A DNA stretch of 64,000 bases from NCBI GenBank assembly GCA_963819645.1, contig CAWFWZ010000003.1, forward strand, positions 253,580 through 317,579, written 5' to 3'. Below are positions 51,881-61,898 of the stretch, one piece after another. The first letter of the stretch is position 1. Each line of letters begins with the position of its first letter. The DNA is from CAVVDY01 sp963819645 (GTDB lineage Bacteria > Acidobacteriota > Terriglobia > Terriglobales > Acidobacteriaceae). The notes below the pieces were generated by a model. The model searched no databases and had not been told where the DNA came from. It saw only the letters and a list, made by a program, of their open reading frames with translations. A program made the position numbers and the translations under genes.

Positions 51881-52651
51881 TCATTCTCCTTTGAAGGTAA
51901 AGCTTGCCACGGTTGTCCCCTGCGGAGGAACGGTAATCTTCTGCTCCTGCGTCCCCAAAGTTTCATGCCATGCTTCGATCACGTAGTCACCCGGCGGAAG
52001 GTTGCGGATTTCGAAGGAACCGTCGGCGCCGGAGACAGCGAAGTAGGGATTGCTGACGACGCCGATGAAGGCGTGCATCCATCGATGGATATTGCACTTC
52101 ACGCGAATCATGATTTCCGGCTGCAGGAATTTTCTCGTCAGGGCGGGGTCTCCCGGACCCTGGCTATGGTTCCACTCGCGATTGATTTCCGCGAGCGGGT
52201 GAATATTGTGCGTTACCGGGTCGGAGTTGACCACGCGCAATATCTGACCGGTCTGAATGCCCAGCACCCGAGGATGAAACCAGCAGCCCTGCTGGTCGAT
52301 GGTGACGGGTGTAGCGGGAACCTCAAACGTTTTCCCTTCGAGCCCACTTTTGACATACACAAACACGTTGGCAAGGGTGCCGTTCGGATTGACGAGAATA
52401 GACTCGTCGCGGGCCTTCCCGTGATGCGCCTCCACACAGGCGGGTTCGTCGCTCATATCGATCGGTTTGAGCGTCGGCCTTTTTCCGGTGAAGCGTATCT
52501 TGCCCTGAACGACGCCCGCCGTCGATGGGTCCACCTTAAAATAGGCGGGCACTGGGGCCGCTGTGGTCTGCGGCTCCGTCTTCGTTTGGCTGTTACAGCC
52601 CGCAACAACAAGGATGGCTAAGAGGCAGCCTACAGCCGGGGCCCCTTTCAT
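51881..52651 (-). CDS. Cupredoxin-like lipoprotein with carboxypeptidase-regulatory C-terminus
   Basis: 256 residues; lipoprotein signal AVGCLLAILVVAGC. The central domain carries a copper-type ligand set: His in DPVTHNIHPL, then VKCNIHRWMHAF with Cys, His and Met/His, close to the blue-copper pattern. A C-terminal Ig-like segment follows (VSGADGSFEIRNLPPGDYVI). A further Cys/His cluster, PACVEAHHGK, lies earlier. It could carry electrons or bind copper in the periplasm. It is followed by the YVTN propeller and lies 65 bases after propeller copy 2. Confidence 0.82.
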   Translation of the reverse strand: MKGAPAVGCLLAILVVAGCNSQTKTEPQTTAAPVPAYFKVDPSTAGVVQGKIRFTGKRPTLKPIDMSDEPACVEAHHGKARDESILVNPNGTLANVFVYVKSGLEGKTFEVPATPVTIDQQGCWFHPRVLGIQTGQILRVVNSDPVTHNIHPLAEINREWNHSQGPGDPALTRKFLQPEIMIRVKCNIHRWMHAFIGVVSNPYFAVSGADGSFEIRNLPPGDYVIEAWHETLGTQEQKITVPPQGTTVASFTFKGE

Positions 52652-52712
52652 CTTCGATAGCTTCGTGCATGCAGCGCAGTTTTTGTTGTCTGAGATGATT
52701 CAATAACCGTAT

Positions 52713-54330
52713 TTAATGCAATAACCCGTACACCATCACCCCAGCTTGCGTTCCTACGTAGACCTTGCCGTTCGCAACTGTCGGGATGATGAACTTATTG
52801 CCCAGACCGAGTTCGTCGCGTGTTTCCCGACTGGTTGCTGTCGTACAACTCCTTCGTCAGGTCAAAGGCGTCGTAGGCATACAGTATGCCGGACTTTACC
52901 AACCTGGGGTTGCTGACCTCAGCCGCCCACAGAATAGCGTCCTGGTTGCCGTTGGCCGAGATGATGGGCGTGACGCCCGGATAGTAGAGGATGTGGTTCG
53001 TCTGGCTGCTGGGCGAGGCGAGCCGGCCATTCACGATAGGGAATGCCTTGATGTGATCGCTGGTGCCGCCAAAGTAGACCGTGTTGTGAAAGTATGCGGG
53101 CATCGCGAATTCGCCGTTGGCCAGCGCGCCGGTCAACTGCTGGTAAAGATTATTATTGTTGTTCGGATTCCACTTGCCCATGTTGTCGCGATCCGCGACG
53201 TAGATATTCTTGTCCTTGCCTGCTCCTATCACCAAGTGGACCTTCTTGTTCGCTGATATCGAAACATCGGGAAGCACCAGCGCCCCGCCGGAGCCAAAGT
53301 CGAGGTCGGCTTGCGACTCTTGCACCGTGTTGTACATGTTGAAGTAGTCAACTACGGCCAGCGGGCCCGATGTCGATATCTTTAGCAACCCATTCCCGTA
53401 GTCTCCGTTGATGGGGAATCCGTTGCCATCGAGCGCAGCGTCGAAGGTGCCATTGGCATCGATAAAGTACATGTTGCCGTCGTTGTCAGCGGCGGGGCCG
53501 GCGCCTGACTGCCAAATCGAGCCTCGGTTTCCGTTCGGCGTGACATCCAGGACGGAAAGCTGCTGCAGGGTGGAGCCGCTGTACTGCATCACCCAGCCGG
53601 TATATGGCCGCTGATCGCACTGCGACGTGAACGTAAGATAGATGTTGCCTGCGAGCTCGAGCAATCCTGAGCGCTCGGCGTACTGCTTCGGATCGAAAAC
53701 CACGAAACCGCTGTGGCTACCATCACCGGTCCCGGGATACTTGGCTTGGATCTCGGTCGGTCCGCCGAACAATTCCGCACCCGTAGCCAGGTCCAGTGCA
53801 TGCAGCCGCTGGTGATAGACGCTGTTTGCGTCGGTCGACATGGCGACGAAATAAATCGCCCCGTTCGGCTGCTTGGTGCGGTCGATCACCGGGGTGTTGG
53901 TAATGCCGGTTTCGGTGGGGAAGCAATCGTTGGGCTGCAGACTCGGCATCTCACCTTGCAGCAGGGCAGTGGTTTTCCAGAGTTGCGCACCGGTGTCCGC
54001 ATCGAGTGCGTAGATGCTGTCGTGTTCCGTCACCACGTAGAGCACATTATGGACGACACTGTTGATCATGACGTTAGAGGCATACAGCGGCTCCCCGCCC
54101 ACTCTCCCGTCGGTCGGGATGAAGTTGACCTTGCCGAAGCTGGCCGAATTCACGTTCGCCGGCGTCAGTATCGTCTCCAGCGGCATCAGTCCGGTTCGGC
54201 CGATGTCGTTGTGATAGGTCAGAACATTGACCGGCGAAACTGAAGCGCCAATTTTCTTCGGTGCCGAAACCTGTGCGAGCAGAAGCGAAGGGACGAGCAG
54301 CATGGAAAAAACCGCGGCCAAACAACGCAT
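52713..54330 (-). CDS. Secreted PQQ-like beta-propeller protein (copy 2; one frameshift)
   Basis: Paralogue of the 48939-50573 protein with the same signal (CLAAVFSMLLVPSLLLAQV), the same NVLTYHNDIGRTGLMPLETI opening and NPNNNNNLYQQLTG. ATG 54330 is chosen because it matches copy 1 and has AGAGGTGATC upstream. Near 52822 the frame changes; the other frame reads ELGLGNKFIIPTVANGKVYV and ends VYGLLH with TAA at 52713-52715, aligning with the end of copy 1. It differs from copy 1 mainly in surface segments such as the insert MPSLQPNDCFPTETGITNTP. Confidence 0.85.
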
Positions 54331-54465
54331 GTGATCACCTCTGGGATACTCGAGACTACGAGATAGGTATGCCCGGTATCTTCCCCTTGTAGCGCAAATC
54401 CTGTCAAGCCGAATCTGAAGGCGGGTTGGCCGCAATACTTCACGCGCCGTTCACATAGCCGCTGG
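54331..54465 (-). promoter_or_regulatory. Leader/promoter region of propeller copy 2
   Basis: Near-copy of 50574-50705: the same AGAGGTGATC ribosome site, CTCGTAGTCTCGAGTATCCC, GCGCTACAAGGGGAAGAT and GGCTTGACAGGATTTGCGC. Differences are small substitutions and a few inserted bases (for example TATGCCCGGT in place of TATTAACA). The alignment fades beyond about 54465. Confidence 0.5.
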
Positions 54466-55463
54466 GAAGGATCGGCACGAGAACTCATCGCATCTCTGCG
54501 CTCATCGCGTGAGCCAATACTCGACCATCGCGAGGCGGGAGGGTGTACCGATGTTGGCCGATCGCAGAAATTTTTCAGTGGCTGCGACGAATGCCAAGGT
54601 GCCGGAGAATTTGCCGGAGAGGACGCCAACAGGAATCAAATCATTGAACCACATTTATACGTATCGGCTTGTGCCCGGTACTTCGAGCAACCAGCAAAGA
54701 CGTTTCCAAAACGGGCCACAGAGTTTCAATGTTCATCATGAGTTGAACTTTAGGTAAAAATAGCAGGACTGCCTACGTCGGAGACCTTATGCAGTCCAAA
54801 TCCAATCCAAGGATTTCGATAAAACCACCGGAAGAAATAAGCCCCGCCGCAGTCGCACTTCCTTGGCCGCTCCCATATTCCCCAAAAGTAGTAATTAAAT
54901 CGCAAAATTTAGGCAAGACTTAGTTCCCCACAAGTAACCATAAGGTGTCTATCTGTAGGTTACTTTTGGATGGGTAACATCGGAAGAATTGGTTGACTCA
55001 AGTCATCCATGCATGTAACAAAAGTTACAGAGCTTATTGTTACCTTCTAAATTTAGTCCGGTCGGTGAGATCGTGATCGTGGAGACCCATTCGCTACCTT
55101 GAGCGAACCACGACCGTCGCACCGGCGGGATCCGTATGGTTTAGCGTTCCAATGTCGTCAGATTTGTTGAGCGTGGTGCGAGGTAAGCGGGCAACGTCGA
55201 CCGTCACCGCGGCCGTTAACGCGGACTTTAGTGACATGATCGGTCTGTCCCCTTCTGGTCTGCCCCAAGGCGTGACACGGAGGTATAAGCCCGCACGGTA
55301 CTCGCGTCGGCAAGGGCAGCTCCAGCCTGGTTACTTCAATCCGATGCAGCACTTACGCTGGGACGCACCGGTTGGCATGAGCGGATCCCAAAAGCAACAG
55401 GCAGACTTTTCATATTGGCAGCGCACGATATCTACTCGCAAACGATGGGTACTGGAGGGCCTT
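54466..55463 (+). promoter_or_regulatory. Divergent intergenic region with cluster of GTAAC/GTTAC motifs (54932-55045)
   Basis: Upstream of the Fn3-like gene. Six related sites occur in 114 bases: AAGTAACC 54932-54939 with inverted partner GGTTACTT 54958-54965, GGTAAC 54974-54979, the perfect palindrome TGTAACAAAAGTTACA 55015-55030, and TTGTTACC 55038-55045. TGACTCAAGTCA (54995-55006) is a further palindrome. This looks like an operator array for a dimeric regulator. The frame open from 55152 to 55463 has no signal peptide or domain and is probably leader, not protein. Confidence 0.5.
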
Positions 55464-58115
55464 ATGCGCCACACAATTTTCGCAATCATACTTCTGATTT
55501 TGGCGTCTCAGTTCGCCTTGGCGGGCGCAGGCAATGATCAGCCAACGAATATCACCGTTACCAGTCCCTACTCGAACAACGTAACTTGGGCGAATGTCTG
55601 CTGGAATACGGTCAATCAAAGCGACTCGCTGGTGATGATCGGCGAAACTACCGACTTCGCGCGCCAGATTTATAACCCGACGCTAACCACCAATCACTGT
55701 GTTGTGGTGCAGAATCTTCAGCCTAATACCGTGTTCTATTACTCGGTAGCGAGTTGTACTGATCCCGTCGGCGGCAAACAATGCGACAGGACCGATACAA
55801 ATTGGAGCTCGGCGCCGTGGCCTACAAGTCTTCCCACGTTCGCGACGGTGCAGTCAACCAGTGGACCATTGGCCTTTTCGGCTTTTCCGTATGGTCCCAG
55901 CTACGTGTATCAGGGCGCCGGAATGAATGTCGGAATCAGTCTGATCCAGACTTCCGGTCTTATGAGTTCGCACTACATGATGGTGGTTACCGAGGCGAGC
56001 ATCGATGGAACCTCGTGTCTTCCGGGAACCTTGCTGGGAGCGAGTTGTGGCAACACGGGTATAGCTTTGACCATGCTCTGCGGCAACAACAGCGAAATGG
56101 TTAATCCCCAAACTGACAACTACCCAGTGTTTCTCCCTAGTGGGCCGCCTTTCCAGGGAAGCTATATCTGTTGGAGCAATTATTTCGCGGAACCCGGCAT
56201 GGAAGCTAGGATCGTTGCGTCTGGGGGCCAATTGCGCTCGTCACGCCTCGGCCCCTCAACCCAAGGCCATACCTTGCGCCTGATATTGCAGGTCATTGAT
56301 TACACTCAAAACAATATTCCGGTAACCGAGCCGGTGAAGGTGACCTACAACTTCACGGTGGCTCCGCCTCCCCAGTTTAAGGTGACTGCTCCTACAACCT
56401 TTCCTCCTATTCCGACTTGGAACAGGGTCGTCTTAAACGCGGGGAAGTTTGGTCCTCCCAGCTGCAAGTCGTTGACGGACGCCAACAGCGCCGGCACTTT
56501 TCTGAATGCCGACTTCAACTCCCTCTCGTCCAATAATTCTCCTTGGGACATCTACGCCTATGACGGCAACCGAGTCTACAAACAGATTGGCGATTGGCTC
56601 GACGGCGTAACAGGCGCTCAATGGCAGCCGACTCATGCGTACAATACTGGCGATCTTATCGTCACAGGAGGCTATACCCAAGTCGCTGTTTCCTCTGGCA
56701 ACTCGGGCTCAAACCCGCCGATGTTTGACCCTACCCCTGGAAACACCACGCATGACTGGGGCATGACCTGGAGCAATGCAGGCAACACGGCCTATTGGAA
56801 CCAGTGCTCGGAGATTGTTGGGATGCAGTATCTGAACTGGGCGACGAACGTCGCCAAGTGGACTGGAACACAAGAGTTCAATATATTCCCATGGGGAATG
56901 TACATGGACTACCTTCGCCAGGGAGACGTGCTCAACGAGAACTGCGATGGAGGTCCAACCTGTTCGGGGCTGAACGCGCAAGCCGACTGGCGATTCGGCG
57001 CTAATATCCTGACCTATCCAACTCCTGGATTTGTGGATGAGAGTTTCACCCTCACCTACTTCGTTAATCCGGGCGGCACCCTCAGGCCGTTGCCCTATGA
57101 CATCAATACACTGCTGGTGAACTGGCTTGAGACCGGCGTGCAGCCGACGAATGAACTCAAGGCAAGGCTTGACCTACTGATTCAGAGCATCTCGGAGTTG
57201 ACCAAGTATAGTCCGCTCGACGGGCCCAATCACTACAACTGTTGCGATGCCGCGCCTAATTTCGACGTGGGGCTTGCGTCGATGGCCCTTATCCGTACCT
57301 ATGCCGTGCAGAACCGTATGAACGTCACGCCTGACGCGCGAATTCCTATCGAGTTAATGAAACTCCTGGATTGGTTCTACTCCACTCAGGTCAACCTTCT
57401 GGGAAATGACAGTACCTTTCCGTTTGAGCCGTGGAGCATTCCCTACAATTGTTCGATTTTCCAGAACAACGACTGCACGAATAACCAAGGCGGAACCAAT
57501 AACCTCGTATCCCCCGCATATGCCTGGCTCGGCGCGGTCTATGGCGACTCATGCAAGCTGCCCACCAGCGGGGTCAAATGCTGGGATGCCGCAGACCTGC
57601 TCTTTACGAAAGCATTTTTCGACGGGTATCGGGGTGACGCAAAAAGCTACAATGAACTCTTCCAGGATTTCCCCGACTACATTGGATGGCGCACCGGAAC
57701 ATTTCCGGGAACCGATTCCTACGTTCTGCCGACGCATAACCCGCTCGGTAACCCTTACCCGGATGTCATCGGGCCTTATCCGTCCGGTGCATATCCGGCA
57801 AAGCCCACCGCCGGCAACATCACAAACAGCAGCGCAACCATAACCTGGTACACATATGAGCTGGCCACAACCACGCTGGTCAGAGTGGGTACAGATCCGA
57901 ATAACATTAGTCTCGAGACGGACTGTGGGCCGAGTATCTACACCAACACGGATAATCTCTGGATCAATACCTGCCGCGTCTCCGGTCTCAGCCCCAACAC
58001 GCGCTACTATTTCGGAGTAGGTGGGACCGACGCCGCTAGCAATTTCGCATTTTCAGCTGTCGATCCTACAAACATCTTGAACGGCGACACCCTTAATTTC
58101 ATGACCACGCAGTAG
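55464..58115 (+). CDS. Large secreted protein with fibronectin/purple-acid-phosphatase-N-like domains at both ends
   Basis: 884 residues from ATG 55464 (signal TIFAIILLILASQFALAGAG), with GGAGG just upstream; the frame is open from 55152 but without features. The N-terminal domain NITVTSPYSNNVTWANVCWN..LVMIGETTDFA..LQPNTVFYYSVASC and C-terminal domain ATITWYTYELATTTLVRVGT..LSPNTRYYFGVGGTDAAS are Fn3-like. The middle 550 residues include many Asn, Trp and Cys (NQCSEIVGMQYLNWATNVAK; NHYNCCDAAPNFDVGLASMA) and do not match a family I know. Probably extracellular. Intact. Confidence 0.78.
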   Translation: MRHTIFAIILLILASQFALAGAGNDQPTNITVTSPYSNNVTWANVCWNTVNQSDSLVMIGETTDFARQIYNPTLTTNHCVVVQNLQPNTVFYYSVASCTDPVGGKQCDRTDTNWSSAPWPTSLPTFATVQSTSGPLAFSAFPYGPSYVYQGAGMNVGISLIQTSGLMSSHYMMVVTEASIDGTSCLPGTLLGASCGNTGIALTMLCGNNSEMVNPQTDNYPVFLPSGPPFQGSYICWSNYFAEPGMEARIVASGGQLRSSRLGPSTQGHTLRLILQVIDYTQNNIPVTEPVKVTYNFTVAPPPQFKVTAPTTFPPIPTWNRVVLNAGKFGPPSCKSLTDANSAGTFLNADFNSLSSNNSPWDIYAYDGNRVYKQIGDWLDGVTGAQWQPTHAYNTGDLIVTGGYTQVAVSSGNSGSNPPMFDPTPGNTTHDWGMTWSNAGNTAYWNQCSEIVGMQYLNWATNVAKWTGTQEFNIFPWGMYMDYLRQGDVLNENCDGGPTCSGLNAQADWRFGANILTYPTPGFVDESFTLTYFVNPGGTLRPLPYDINTLLVNWLETGVQPTNELKARLDLLIQSISELTKYSPLDGPNHYNCCDAAPNFDVGLASMALIRTYAVQNRMNVTPDARIPIELMKLLDWFYSTQVNLLGNDSTFPFEPWSIPYNCSIFQNNDCTNNQGGTNNLVSPAYAWLGAVYGDSCKLPTSGVKCWDAADLLFTKAFFDGYRGDAKSYNELFQDFPDYIGWRTGTFPGTDSYVLPTHNPLGNPYPDVIGPYPSGAYPAKPTAGNITNSSATITWYTYELATTTLVRVGTDPNNISLETDCGPSIYTNTDNLWINTCRVSGLSPNTRYYFGVGGTDAASNFAFSAVDPTNILNGDTLNFMTTQ

Positions 58116-58146
58116 CGCCCGTTGTTATATCGGTAAGGACGAACTT

Positions 58147-59319
58147 ATGAAAATCATAACCATGTGCTGTCTGGTATTGTTCCTGATCGTGGGTGCAGGT
58201 ACCGTACAAGGAAGAAATCTTCCACCGCCCAACCTATGTGACTCGACCGCAGCAGGAATATTAGAGTGGAAGTCGCAGTATCGCTTTGACCCCTGCCACA
58301 CAGGTTTCAATGTATATGAATACATTCTGAGTCCCTCAAACGTCGGAAGCCTGGTCCAGGCATGGCAGTACACCACTGGAGATCAGATCTTTTTTGCCTC
58401 GCCGACAGTCGCCAATGGCGTGGTGTACACCGGGTCGGACGACCAGAATGTGTACGCCTTGAACGCCAGCACCGGCGCGTTGCTGTGGCGGTACACGACC
58501 GCGGGCCTCGTGCATTCCTCGCCGGCAGTGGCCAACGGCACCGTGTATGTAGGATCCGACGATCACAAGCTGTATGCGCTAAACGCCGCCTCTGGAGTCC
58601 TCAAGTGGACCTATTCGACGGGGAACCAGATCTATTCTTCACCGACGGTGAATCTCGGCGTGGTCTACGTCCTTTCAAGCGACGGGCTTCTATACGCGAT
58701 AAACGCCAGCACCGGGTCACTTATTTGGCAGCACTGGACTGGGGGGATAGTCTCAGAGTCTTCGCCCGCGGTGTCCGCCGGCGTGATTTACATCGCGTGT
58801 CCGGAGTCTCTGTGCGCTGTGGACACCGCCACGGGACACAATCTGTGGACTTCGGGGAACAATTTGTCCTTCTACTCTTCCCCGACAGTGTCCAACGGCA
58901 TGGTGTACATCGGTGGGCGGGATAATAACGTTTATGCTTTCGACGCGCCCACGGGAGTTCTCCGGTGGAGCTACCCGACGGGGAACCAGGTCTGGTCTTC
59001 GCCTGCGGTGGCCAACGGTGTGGTGTACATCGGATCCGTGGACGGCAACGTCTACGCCTTGAATGCCACGACGGGAGCGCTGATCTGGCGGTATCTGACG
59101 CTTGATTACGTCCTCTCGTCGCCGACGGTGGCCAACGGCGTGGTCTACGTCGGTTCGGCCGACAGTAACCTGTACGCGTTGAACGCCAACACAGGGGCAC
59201 TCTTGTGGACCTACACAACCGGGGATGAGGTTGATTCCTCGCCGGCGGTGTTTAATGGCATGCTGTACGTCGGCTCTCGTGACGGAAAGCTGTATGCCTT
59301 CCATCTGGCGGGACACTGA
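58147..59319 (+). CDS. Secreted eight-repeat PQQ-like beta-propeller (BamB/quinoprotein-like)
   Basis: 390 residues with signal ITMCCLVLFLIVGAGTVQG. Eight repeats of about 40 residues follow, each like VVYVGSADSNLYALNANTGA then LLWTYTTG..VDSSPAV, fitting a complete eight-bladed propeller. The fourth repeat is divergent (VIYIACPESLCAVDTATGHN). It follows the Fn3-like gene by 31 bases on the same strand, with AAGGAC before the ATG, so the two are likely one operon. Catalytic residues of quinoprotein dehydrogenases are not evident, so a binding or structural role is more likely. Confidence 0.88.
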   Translation: MKIITMCCLVLFLIVGAGTVQGRNLPPPNLCDSTAAGILEWKSQYRFDPCHTGFNVYEYILSPSNVGSLVQAWQYTTGDQIFFASPTVANGVVYTGSDDQNVYALNASTGALLWRYTTAGLVHSSPAVANGTVYVGSDDHKLYALNAASGVLKWTYSTGNQIYSSPTVNLGVVYVLSSDGLLYAINASTGSLIWQHWTGGIVSESSPAVSAGVIYIACPESLCAVDTATGHNLWTSGNNLSFYSSPTVSNGMVYIGGRDNNVYAFDAPTGVLRWSYPTGNQVWSSPAVANGVVYIGSVDGNVYALNATTGALIWRYLTLDYVLSSPTVANGVVYVGSADSNLYALNANTGALLWTYTTGDEVDSSPAVFNGMLYVGSRDGKLYAFHLAGH

Positions 59320-60196
59320 CGAGATGGCTATGGTGAACTGGGCGCTTTCGTCGAGGATGTCTATTTTCCTCGAATCGCAAAGCATCTACGACCCGCCACC
59401 GGTGAATGGATACAAGGGTATTTGGGAAACTCGTCTGAAGGCCCGTTGTGCCGGAATCCTGGGTGAAGGACGTCAGAACCTATCAGTTTCAACAACGGGT
59501 CGACAGCATCGCACCACTTGGTCATCTCGCTCGTCGCACAATCCAACCCGTCAAGTGCTGTCTCAGTGACACCTTCCACATCGGCAGCAGCACCACAGCA
59601 AGATCAACAGCAGCAAGTGGTCGTCCCAGGTGAGATAACAAAGCACCTTAGTCACTTAGGTGGTGTTGACAATCGCGATTATGTTAAAGCATAATCCCGC
59701 GCATCCCTTAATAATTACGCAATTTCACTCTGACTATTGGGGGTCTTGCAGTTACGGTGCGCTGGCCGTACGTCTGACCATCCTCATCGGTCCATTGATC
59801 GTTCGAACCGACTCCACGTCCGGTAGTAGAAAGTTACTAAGCCATAGGCGGTTGGCGCGCTTCTACAGTTGCGGAATGGAAGAATCATCGCCAGTCCGAT
59901 CGAAGCGGCAACGCCAAATACGTGCTGCATCTTGGCGCCAGAATAGTAACGGCTCGGCGGGTGGACGATGCCTTGGGGCCCCTGGGAAGAGTGACACCCT
60001 TCAGTTCCGTCACGTCCGTGGAAAACGCCGGGCCGATCTGCTGGGGACCCTCGGTGACGCGCAAAGCGAGTCGGCGAGTCCGCATGGTGCTTGAGAATCG
60101 TGGGAAGCTCGCTGGAGAGCCACGCGAAGGGCGGGCATGACAGATAGCACTCGCGGAACTGGTTGAGGAAGTCATAAGCGGCAGGGAGAGTTGTAA
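59320..60196. other. Intergenic region without a supported gene; candidate promoter at 59666-59695
   Basis: 877 bases. TTGACA (59666-59671) and CATAAT (59690-59695) are separated by 18 bases, a fair sigma-70-type promoter on the + strand, yet no convincing gene follows for 500 bases. Between about 59885 and 60180 the minus strand reads AYDFLNQFRECYLSCPPFAW in one frame, which looks protein-like, but I could not extend it. Otherwise nothing recognised. Confidence 0.35.
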
Positions 60197-61698
60197 ATGA
60201 AACCTCGCATTAACTCGCTTTTATCGTTCACAGCCGTCTGGTTAGGGGCCTTTGCCCTCGTTATATTCGTTGCATTCGTTGGATCCGTGGCCCACGGGCA
60301 GACTTGGACTACCGGGCCCAAGTCCCCCATCGAGGCTGGTACCATGCTCCTGCTACGCGATGGCCGCGTGCTGGCCCACGAAGGCAACAGCACCAGCATC
60401 GCCATCCTCACCCCGGACGTCACGGGCAGCTACGTCAATGGGACGTGGGCGATGGCTGCGCCCCTGCCTGCCGGCTACGCGCCTTACAACTACAGTTCCG
60501 CCGTGCTACCTGACGGTCGCGTGATCTTCGAGGGCGGCGAATACATCTACGGTGCGCTGGTCTATTCCACCATGGGCGCCATCTACGACCCCAAAGCTAA
60601 TACCTGGACGCCCGTGAATCCGCCAGCGAAGTGGACAATGATCGGCGACGCTCCAAGCGTGCTGCTGGCAAGTGGCACCTATATGCAGGCAAATTGTTGT
60701 AGTTTGGAAAATCAAACGGCGTTTCTAAACGCACAAACGCTAACTTGGACAGAAGGGCCAAACGGCCTTATTAAGAATCATGAGAGTGGCTGGACACTTT
60801 TGCCAGATGACACGGTAATGATGGTAAGCAATAACACGGCTTGTGGCTCAGACAAAAGTTCGCAAATTTATCAACCTTTGGCCAATATATGGACGTGTGG
60901 TCCTGAATTAACCGAGCTGATGTATAGACCTCCTCCATTTGAGCCTGAGATCGGCAGTACTGCTCTTACTTATAATGGAAAGGTTTTGCAGGTTGGTGGA
61001 AACGATATTGTAGCAACGAATATATTGAATGTAGGAACAATGACCTGGTCGAATGGTCCTATTCCCCTGAATGGATTTAATCAGGATGATGGACCAGCTG
61101 CGCTTGAGCCTAATGGTAAGCTTCTATGTGTTAATGTGGAAGCCTGATCTTCCCATAATAAAGTTTGCCAATTTTTTGAGTTTGACCCAGCCTCAATTAG
61201 TATTAATGCTTTTGTCTATGCTTTCAAATCCTCCTGAGTGTCCGAATGGTGGAGCTGGCGTCAATTCTCGCTTAGTCCCGCTTCCGACCGGACAAATCCT
61301 CTTTACCGACTTCAGCACCACGGTGGAACTGTACAGTCCAGCAAAGGGGGCCATGCGGTCAGCCGCGCCCACAATTTACTCTACGTCGCTGGTGCTCACC
61401 TCGGGTAGCGCCAACAATGTGCTATTCGGCAAGCAACTGAACGGGCTGTCGCAGGCGGTGTTCTTCGGCGACGACTACCAGGGAGCCACAAACTACCCGT
61501 TGGTGGAGCTGGTGGACGCCCAGGGCCGCGTCTGGTTCGCCCCCACACACGCTGACAGCTACAGCGGCATCGCCCCGAACGCGGTCAGCTACACCAAGTT
61601 CGACGTACCGGGCAATGCCTGTGGGTGCTTACACCATGCGGGTTGTAACCAGCGGCATCGCATCTAACGACGTACAGGTGACGGTGAGAGGGCAGTAG
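60197..61698 (+). CDS. Kelch/galactose-oxidase-like secreted beta-propeller (frameshifts; compositionally mosaic)
   Basis: Signal SLLSFTAVWLGAFALVIFVA..VAHGQ, then kelch-type repeats: MLLLRDGRVLAHEGNSTSIA, SSAVLPDGRVIFEGGEY, GSTALTYNGKVLQVGGND. Frames then change near 61120-61230, resuming PECPNGGAGVNSRLVPLPTG and ELYSPAKGAM. A last change near 61620 leads to AYTMRVVTSGIASNDVQVTV and TAG at 61696-61698. From about 60680 to 61250 the DNA is much more A/T-rich than either end of the same gene. About 500 residues. Possibly a carbohydrate-binding propeller; galactose-oxidase copper ligands were not identified. Confidence 0.72.
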
Positions 61699-61898
61699 AG
61701 GTAGCCAGGACACCATGTTTGGTACACCTACGAGCTGGCCGCAGGCGGCTGACGATGTTCTCGGGAAGCTACCCCTCGCTTGCGCCACCTGCATCCCGCT
61801 GAATATACTTTGAAGGTTTGCCCGCCGAATCAATTGGCGCCTGCGCCGAGCGGCCGCCGACCACTCGCGCCTGCAAGCGCAATTCTCTTGGAGATAGT

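Noticed and set aside
55152..55463. N-terminal extension of the Fn3-like protein
   Set aside because: No hydrophobic signal or domain; ATG 55464 has GGAGG before it and opens directly into a signal peptide.
59660..60175. Short frames on both strands before the kelch gene
   Set aside because: One minus-strand segment looks protein-like but cannot be extended or assigned, so no gene was called.
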